DNA of 64,000 nucleotides from DASUBV01 sp963822485 (GTDB lineage Bacteria > Actinomycetota > Actinomycetes > Streptosporangiales > Streptosporangiaceae). The DNA lies in NCBI GenBank assembly GCA_963822485.1, contig CAWGHW010000037.1, positions 1,239,031-1,303,030 on the forward strand. The letters are read 5' to 3'. This document shows, piece by piece, positions 58,996 to 64,000 of the stretch. The translations under genes and the position numbers were made by a program. The notes under the pieces were generated by a model. The model searched no databases. It had not been told where the DNA came from and saw only the letters and a program-made list of their open reading frames with translations. Position 1 is the first letter of the stretch. Every line of letters begins with the position of its first letter.

Positions 58996-61257
58996 ATGCT
59001 GCTAAAGCTGAGTGACCTGGAGGCGAGTGACCGCGATCTCGCGGGGTCCAAAGCCGCGGCTCTGGCCACGCTCTGGCAAGCCGGCTTTCCCGTACCCGAC
59101 GGAACCGTCCTGACCACCAGGGCGCTTGAGATGCTCGGGGCCAGCGAGGCAACCGGTGCCGGTGCGGCCAGCGGCGAGGCGGCCGACGAGCCGATCCCGA
59201 CGGCGCTGCGCGCCGCACTGGACGTGCTCGGCGAGCGCTACGGCACGACACCGGTGGCCGTGCGGTCCTCGGCCCTGGCCGAAGATCGGCCGGACGCGAC
59301 GTTCGCCGGGCAGTACGAGACCGTCCTGGATGTTCGCGGGCCCGCGGCGATCGAGGCGGCGGTACGCCGCTGCTGGGACTCGCTCCGCTCACCGGAGGCC
59401 AGCGCCTACCGTCAGCATGCGCAGGACGCCGGGCCGCAGGCGATGGCCGTGCTGATTGAGCCCATGGTCGCGGCCGAGGTGGCCGGCGTCGCGCTCGGCG
59501 CCGATCCGCTGACCGGCGACCGGTCACGGGCGCTGATCAGTGCGGTACGCGGTCTGGCCGCGCCGCTGGTGTCCGGCCATGCGGAGGCCGAGGACTGGGA
59601 GGTGACGGGCGCCGGTGCCACCTGCCGGAGGGCGGATCCCAGCGTGCTGACCCGCGATCAGGCGGCGGACGTCGCCGCATTGCTCCGGCGGGTGGAGCAC
59701 CTGATGGGCGCCCCGCAGGACATGGAGTGGGCTATCGCCGACGGCGAGGTGCTCATCCTCCAGGCGCGGCCCATGACTGCCCTGCCGGCCCGTGTGGCCT
59801 GGCCCGCGCCCCGGCGTGGAGTGTGGCTGCGAACCATCCGCCTCGGCGAATGGCTGCCCGAGCCCCTCACGCCCTTGTTCGAGAGCTGGCTGCTGGAGCG
59901 GATGGAGGAACGGTTCCGGCTGCGGCAGCAAAACCAGGGAGGTTTCACGGCGCCGAGGCCCCTGCATGTGTCCGTCAACGGCTGGTACTTTCACTCGCCC
60001 ATCGGAAGCGGGCGCCAGACCCTGCTGTTCGGCGGGATGCTCCGCAGGCCGCGGCTGGCCATCGCGACCATCTGCGCCTCACGCCTGGCCCCCGTCGCCG
60101 ACCGGCTGTTCTTCCGCGACGCCGCCGCCCGGTGGCAGCACGACGTGCTGGTCCCGTATCAGCGCGCGGTCGCGACGTGCGAGCAGCGGATGGCATCGGC
60201 GTCGGCCGCCGAGCTGGCCCGGATGGTCGACCAGCTCGCCGATCTGGCCGGGGAGTTCTTCTGGTCGTTCACGCTGTGCGGCGGGGCGGCCTGGCGGTTC
60301 GAGATAGCGCTGGCCCGCTATCATCGCCGCCATCTGAAGGACAAGGTCAGCCAGTCATACCAGGTCTTGCTCGGGGGCCTGGGGTTCCCCGGCACGAGCC
60401 AGCACTCGGTGCACAGCCTCGACTGGTTCCGGGAAACCATCGGCGAGCTGCCCTCGGCCGCGCGCGGGCCGCAGCAGGCCGCCGCCCGTCACGAGGAGGC
60501 GGCCAGCAGCCGGCGCGCCGCGGAGGCTGACTGCCGGGCGGCGCTGGCCCCGCGCCCGCGGCTCCAGCTCCGGTTCGCGGCCCTACTCGCCCTGGCCCAG
60601 CGGTATGCCGCCACCAGGGCCGAGCAGGCCGCGTGGTTCACGCTGGCCTGGCCCGTGCTGCGGCAGTGCGCCCTCCGACTGGGGGCCATGATGGCTTCCG
60701 ACGGCGTGCTCGACGCGGCCAACGATGTCTTCTTCACCACTCGTGCCGAGCTCGACGACTACCTGGCCGGACGCTCGCCAGGTTCGCTGGCGGCCCGAGC
60801 GCGGGACCGGCGGGCGGTCTGGGAGGGTCAGCGCCGCCTGACGCCGCCCCCGCGCCTGGGCCGGCCTCCGCTGCTGCTGGCCAAGGTTCTTCTGTCGTCG
60901 CCGAAGGTCGCACAGCCGGTCAAGATGGCCAGCCCAGGAGCCCTGCGCGGCACCCCGGCCAGTCCCGGCTCGGCCTCGGGCCCGGTCCGGGTCCTGCGTG
61001 ACCCCGCGGACGTTCAGGCCGTGCTGGCGGGAGATGTCCTGGTCGTCTCGGCGGCTGTGCCCGCGCTGACGCCGGTCTTCGATCGCATCGCGGCGCTTTG
61101 CGTGGACGGCGGCAGCGTCGCGGCGCACGCGTCACTGGTCGCCCGCGAGTACGGCATTCCCGCGGTCATCGGCCTGGGCGACGCGACATCCCGGCTGACC
61201 GACAACATGTGGGTATTCGTCGACGGGACCGCGGGTGTCATCGATGTCCAGCGGTAA
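58996..61257 (+). CDS. Rifampin-phosphotransferase/PEP-synthase-like dikinase
   Basis: The start ATG 58996 (MLLKLSDLEASDRDLAGSKA) has GGGAGGGG in front. The 753-residue protein has the three-part dikinase order. An N-terminal ATP-grasp region has TPVAVRSSALAEDRPDATFA with GQYETVLDV and LILQARPMTAL. A large central domain (about 270-640) is rich in Arg and Trp and similar to nothing obvious. The C-terminal phosphohistidine domain has DGGSVAAHASLVAREYGIPA (His711). Rifampin phosphotransferase has this architecture and phosphorylates a small molecule from ATP, giving AMP and Pi. Here it may phosphorylate an isoprenoid alcohol or product. It is 22 bp behind UbiA and overlaps the next gene. Confidence 0.85.
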   Translation: MLLKLSDLEASDRDLAGSKAAALATLWQAGFPVPDGTVLTTRALEMLGASEATGAGAASGEAADEPIPTALRAALDVLGERYGTTPVAVRSSALAEDRPDATFAGQYETVLDVRGPAAIEAAVRRCWDSLRSPEASAYRQHAQDAGPQAMAVLIEPMVAAEVAGVALGADPLTGDRSRALISAVRGLAAPLVSGHAEAEDWEVTGAGATCRRADPSVLTRDQAADVAALLRRVEHLMGAPQDMEWAIADGEVLILQARPMTALPARVAWPAPRRGVWLRTIRLGEWLPEPLTPLFESWLLERMEERFRLRQQNQGGFTAPRPLHVSVNGWYFHSPIGSGRQTLLFGGMLRRPRLAIATICASRLAPVADRLFFRDAAARWQHDVLVPYQRAVATCEQRMASASAAELARMVDQLADLAGEFFWSFTLCGGAAWRFEIALARYHRRHLKDKVSQSYQVLLGGLGFPGTSQHSVHSLDWFRETIGELPSAARGPQQAAARHEEAASSRRAAEADCRAALAPRPRLQLRFAALLALAQRYAATRAEQAAWFTLAWPVLRQCALRLGAMMASDGVLDAANDVFFTTRAELDDYLAGRSPGSLAARARDRRAVWEGQRRLTPPPRLGRPPLLLAKVLLSSPKVAQPVKMASPGALRGTPASPGSASGPVRVLRDPADVQAVLAGDVLVVSAAVPALTPVFDRIAALCVDGGSVAAHASLVAREYGIPAVIGLGDATSRLTDNMWVFVDGTAGVIDVQR

Positions 61258-62224
61258 GGCCGCCCGCAGTCCGGCCAAGCGACGCAGTCCGGCTAACCGG
61301 CCGCCGAGCCTCGGGGAGATGCCCTGGCTGCTGGCCAGGTTCGCTCCGTACTACGCAAGGCACGTCTTGCTGCAGCCCTACCGCGGGCTGAGCCCGGCGG
61401 ACAATCTGCGCGAGCTGCTGCGGCAGCCCGCCCGGCGACACCAGATCGCCGTCTACGACGCCGTGCTGGAGCTCTTGCTCAACGGGTACGCCGAGCTCGC
61501 CGGTCATCCGCTGCATCCCGAGACGGGGCGGGTCGCGGTCATGCTGACCAGGGTGGGCTTCGCCTTCGACGACGAGTACGAGCGGCGCAAGTCCCAGCAG
61601 CAATCCGTCCGCTTCGATGACCTGCTGGCCAGCAAGCAGGTGCAGCAACGGGTGCTCGAATGGCGCGAGTTCATGAATCGATTCGAGGTCTACGACTCCA
61701 TCAGAAGCTTCCTGATGTCCTTCGTCGCTGGGCTGTACCGGGACTACGCCGATACGGCTCTGGACACCTCGATCAGCTTCGACGCCATGCTGCGCGGCGC
61801 CACCCTGGACTCGGGCGGGCTTCTGGTCGCCTTGGCCCAGGTGGTCGCGATGTTCCACGGGGACGAGCCGACCGACGCGATGCTGGCCCAATTCTCCAGC
61901 GTGGGAGTCAACGGAAAGCTGGCCGACGACGTCATCGACTTTCGACCCGACCTCCTCGACGGCCGCCCGAATCTCCTGCTCGCCCTGGCCCGTGAAGAAG
62001 AGCAGGAGCAGCCCAGGGCCCTGAGCCTGAGGTCCGCGGATCACACGATGGGCACGCGCTGGTGGCGGCGGAACTGCCCGCGCACCTATCGGCGCCTGGT
62101 AGCCGCCTTCGAGGAACAGCAGACCCGGATCACCTCGCGCTGGCTTCGGTACGCCAGCAGCCTGATGTGGACGCCGGCCCTGCTGGGCCACGCCAGGAAG
62201 AAGGAGACCAGGGGCCGGATCTGA
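61235..62224 (+). CDS. Isoprenoid-synthase-like protein of unclassified type
   Basis: This 329-residue protein starts at GTG 61235 or ATG 61244, overlapping the dikinase stop. It is helical, with two acidic motifs in the order of class I isoprenoid enzymes. D112-D113-E-Y-E116 lies in VGFAFDDEYERRKSQQQSVR. A-D231-D232-V-I-D235-F lies in VNGKLADDVIDFRPDLLDGR, nearly the second Asp-rich motif of polyprenyl synthases. The Lys/Arg residues for IPP binding (G-K-R) are not visible, so a terpene synthase or cyclase is more plausible than a chain-elongating enzyme. It is not a canonical terpene synthase by the N-S-E triad. It is the last gene of the cluster. Confidence 0.6.
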   Translation: MSSMSSGKAARSPAKRRSPANRPPSLGEMPWLLARFAPYYARHVLLQPYRGLSPADNLRELLRQPARRHQIAVYDAVLELLLNGYAELAGHPLHPETGRVAVMLTRVGFAFDDEYERRKSQQQSVRFDDLLASKQVQQRVLEWREFMNRFEVYDSIRSFLMSFVAGLYRDYADTALDTSISFDAMLRGATLDSGGLLVALAQVVAMFHGDEPTDAMLAQFSSVGVNGKLADDVIDFRPDLLDGRPNLLLALAREEEQEQPRALSLRSADHTMGTRWWRRNCPRTYRRLVAAFEEQQTRITSRWLRYASSLMWTPALLGHARKKETRGRI

Positions 62225-62230
62225 CGCCGG

Positions 62231-62845
62231 TCAGCCGCCGGCCGACTCCCCGCCGGTCTCTTCCCCGGTAGCGGCTGCTTTCTTCGTATCCCGCCGTTGG
62301 CGATACATCAGCACCGCCGTCTTAGCCCCGATCGGCAGCACGACGACCGCGCCAGCGATGGCGTGCCCCGTGCCGTCGACCACATACAGCACCGGAATCA
62401 GCGCGGCCAGGGCCACACTCATCCCGATATAGACGTGCCGTGCCGCGGTCCCGCCCAGCAGCCCGGCGCACAGGACCAGGGCTCCCGGCCAGGCCACGAC
62501 CGCCAGCGCGCCTGTGGCCGTGGACAGCCCGCGCCCGCCGCTCCCCTTGAGGAACGGCGACCAGTTGTGCCCGGTAACGGCCAGGAATCCTGCGAGCGAG
62601 ATGGCCCAGAGCGGCTGACCGGTGGCCAGCGCCGGACCGACCGCGCCCTTGCCCACCTCGAACAGGCCAGCCGCGACTGTCGGCCACCGGCCGGCCTGCT
62701 GGTAGAGGTTCGAGGGCGAGGCCGCCCCGGAGCCGACCTGACGCAGGTCGACTCCGCCGATCCGGCGAGCCATGATGTTCGACGCCGGGATGGCGCCGAT
62801 CAGGTACGCGGCGATCAGGGCGCCCGCGAGCAGGACGTAGTTCAT
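62231..62845 (-). CDS. PlsY-like (glycerol-3-phosphate acyltransferase family) membrane protein
   Basis: The start is ATG 62845 (MNYVLLAGALIAAYLIGAIP), overlapping the preceding gene by ATGA. The 204-residue protein has PlsY landmarks. LIGAIPASNIMARRIGGVDL with DLRQVGSGAASPSNLYQ is the G-S-G-N-x-G-A-T-N-like loop, with changes (GAASPSN). FLAVTGHNWSPFLKGSGGRG is the H-x-x-P/S...F-K-G-G-K-G-like motif, with GSGGRG in place of GGKG. Five TM helices follow. PlsY transfers an acyl group from acyl phosphate to glycerol-3-phosphate. The altered loops suggest another acceptor or donor. It is next to a hydrolase and opposite an isoprenoid cluster. Confidence 0.75.
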   Translation of the reverse strand: MNYVLLAGALIAAYLIGAIPASNIMARRIGGVDLRQVGSGAASPSNLYQQAGRWPTVAAGLFEVGKGAVGPALATGQPLWAISLAGFLAVTGHNWSPFLKGSGGRGLSTATGALAVVAWPGALVLCAGLLGGTAARHVYIGMSVALAALIPVLYVVDGTGHAIAGAVVVLPIGAKTAVLMYRQRRDTKKAAATGEETGGESAGG

Positions 62846-63690
62846 GTCACCAGGCTCGTCAGCAGTCGGGTCCCGGCCAGCAGCAACTCCGCGGTCCCGG
62901 CCGTGAGGCAGACGAGCAGCAGGGCCCGGAGCAGGTTGGCGCGCAGCAGCCACGACCGCTGCCGCCAGGCCTGCGAGATATCCGGGCCGGCCACGGCGGG
63001 CAGTTCCTCGGCGGTCCGGGTCAAGAACGGCCGCCAGACGGTCCGGTACACCGCGTCGATGTGACTGCTCTTGAAGAAGTCATGATGCCGGAAACCCGGC
63101 TCGGGACGGTTGAAGACGCCCGCGCACCGCCCAAATCCGCGGTAACCGGCCGGACCCGAGTCAGGGATGAAGAATTCGCTGACGAAGGCCCACAGATCGC
63201 GGCTCCCGTAGTGGTTGAGGACGGCTTCGACCTGGCCGCGGGCCATGACCGTGCTCCAGTCGTAGTCGGGACGAAGCACGGAGCCCGCCATGACGATGCG
63301 GCCCACCCGGATGTCTGGGTTCTCCTGCAGTGCCTGCCCGACCATCCAGGCGCCGAAGCTGTGCGCGATGACGTCGACCGGACCGCGCGGGCAGTCATGC
63401 CCCGGCGACAGGTCCCGCAGCAGCGCGGTGACCCGCCGCGTGGCCGCTCTCTGGCAGGGCCGGAACACCGACCCCGAGCGCGCCACGCCGTAGCGGTGGA
63501 CCACCACCGGGACCGGCGGGCTGAACATCCGCTCGACCCGGCGGCGCAGGTCATTCTCGACCTTGCCCCGCATGCCCATCCCCGTCACGATCAGCACCAG
63601 CCTCGGGGCCCGGACGGGAGGCAGGGCATCGCAGGCGCCTTCACCCTCCCGCTCGCCGCCGGAAACCGCGGTCGTATTCGGCACGCCCAT
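62842..63690 (-). CDS. Alpha/beta hydrolase-like protein with C-terminal membrane anchor
   Basis: The start ATG 63690 (MGVPNTTAVSGGEREGEGAC) is preceded closely by GGAGGGGGAG; ATG 63723 is an alternative. The protein has a Rossmann-like core with APRLVLIVTGMGMRGKVEND, VVVHRYGVARSGSVFRPC and a nucleophile-type elbow DVIAHSFGAWMVGQ (A-H-S-F-G). It then has VGRIVMAGSVLRPDYDW, HIDAVYRTVWRPFL and a C-terminal hydrophobic helix (ANLLRALLLVCLTAGTAELL). It resembles eukaryotic-type lipid hydrolases (DUF676-like). It may process a lipid at the membrane. It is translationally coupled to the PlsY-like gene. Confidence 0.7.
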   Translation of the reverse strand: MGVPNTTAVSGGEREGEGACDALPPVRAPRLVLIVTGMGMRGKVENDLRRRVERMFSPPVPVVVHRYGVARSGSVFRPCQRAATRRVTALLRDLSPGHDCPRGPVDVIAHSFGAWMVGQALQENPDIRVGRIVMAGSVLRPDYDWSTVMARGQVEAVLNHYGSRDLWAFVSEFFIPDSGPAGYRGFGRCAGVFNRPEPGFRHHDFFKSSHIDAVYRTVWRPFLTRTAEELPAVAGPDISQAWRQRSWLLRANLLRALLLVCLTAGTAELLLAGTRLLTSLVT

Positions 63691-64000
63691 CTCCCCCTCC
63701 GCCGGACAGAATGTCGCGATCAAAGATCATCCGCGTTAGGTAGGTCTGACGGCACTCGCGAGTGCGGGGGCTATTTCCGAGTAGCCGCTTGGCCAGCATC
63801 GGCGCCGCAATGGCGAGACCCAGCAGGACTCCCCTCCGACCTTGGACCGCAGCCAGAACCGGTACCAACAGTAGCTGAGCGGCAAAGCATCCGGGAGCGG
63901 TATCACCCGCGACATAACCGGCGGCGATCCCGCCGGCAATCAGGGCGGCGCCGGACGGGGCAGTGAACAGAAGAATGCCAGTGCCGGGAAGCACGCCGCG
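63641..64000 (-). CDS. PlsY-like membrane protein, C-terminal part (5' end beyond the window)
   Basis: The frame enters from the right edge and ends at 63641. It is hydrophobic: LPGTGILLFTAPSGAALIAG, IAAGYVAGDTAPGCFAAQLL, LVPVLAAVQGRRGVLLGLAI. It ends with a polar tail containing RECRQTYLTRMIFDRD, a segment that recalls the C-terminus of actinobacterial PlsY paralogues. It overlaps the next gene's start by about 50 bases, which is unusual but possible. The N-terminal catalytic loops are outside the window, so family assignment is tentative. Confidence 0.5.
   Translation of the reverse strand, partial: RGVLPGTGILLFTAPSGAALIAGGIAAGYVAGDTAPGCFAAQLLLVPVLAAVQGRRGVLLGLAIAAPMLAKRLLGNSPRTRECRQTYLTRMIFDRDILSGGGGDGRAEYDRGFRRRAGG

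Overview
The window is about 70% G+C. It uses GTG starts freely, shows strong third-position G/C bias and has many 4-base ATGA/GTGA gene overlaps. It carries actinobacterial families: a maltokinase N-cap homologue, a PspC protein, a DUF6351 secreted hydrolase, a DinB protein of the thiol-dependent type and a Tat-exported purple acid phosphatase. It fits a filamentous actinomycete chromosome of the Streptosporangiales or Streptomycetales type. The genus cannot be assigned from sequence alone, and no origin, rRNA, plasmid or phage structural genes are present.

Layout. (1) 0-9.7 kb: a repeat-type secreted protein cut by the window edge, an epoxide hydrolase, small hypothetical genes, then a damaged catabolic-looking set (alpha/beta hydrolase, internally deleted amidohydrolase, aldehyde dehydrogenase, TetR regulator and, divergently, an NmrA-type reductase and an SDR). 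This set carries many single-base frameshifts. (2) 9.8-15.6 kb: a tight leftward operon (APC permease, DeoR regulator, GMC oxidoreductase, SIS isomerase/deglycase-like protein, ROK kinase) that looks like uptake and breakdown of an amino sugar or sugar-amine conjugate, with a candidate DeoR operator array in front. (3) 15.9-18.5 kb: PspC, a SnoaL/NmrA pair and a divergent AraC regulator.

(4) 18.8-29.7 kb: the most distinctive region. GTP cyclohydrolase II, a 6-pyruvoyl-tetrahydropterin-synthase-like protein lacking the usual catalytic Cys and His, and an MDR dehydrogenase sit among three SAM methyltransferases, an SRPBCC protein, a GT4 glycosyltransferase, a histidine-type phosphatase, a flippase-like membrane protein, a CDP-alcohol phosphatidyltransferase and an LTA-synthase-like sulfatase. 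This suggests a GTP/pterin-derived, modified and probably membrane- or envelope-linked product. A GTP cyclohydrolase II paralogue and a PTPS homologue are, from memory, also near neighbours in Streptomyces coelicolor (SCO6655 and SCO6650), without a known product.

(5) 29.8-50.1 kb: mostly single genes. These include purple acid phosphatase, a methyltransferase with a maltokinase cap protein, an alternative-oxidase-like di-iron protein, cold-shock protein with a strong terminator, DUF6351, patatin, two beta-propeller exported proteins (8-repeat and RCC1), a desaturase, three VOC proteins, MarR with two visible operators, a MetF-like protein and a large frameshifted S8 peptidase. (6) 50.2-54.0 kb: a scrapyard around tRNA-Ala(GGC) with transposase fragments and tails of other genes. 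(7) 54.1-64 kb: a TRADD-N-like membrane protein, an alpha/beta hydrolase, then an isoprenoid cluster (hypothetical protein, polyprenyl diphosphate synthase, UbiA, a rifampin-phosphotransferase-like dikinase and a protein with isoprenoid-synthase-like Asp motifs). It faces two PlsY-like membrane proteins and a hydrolase on the other strand. Regions 4 and 7 are the best candidates for undescribed systems.
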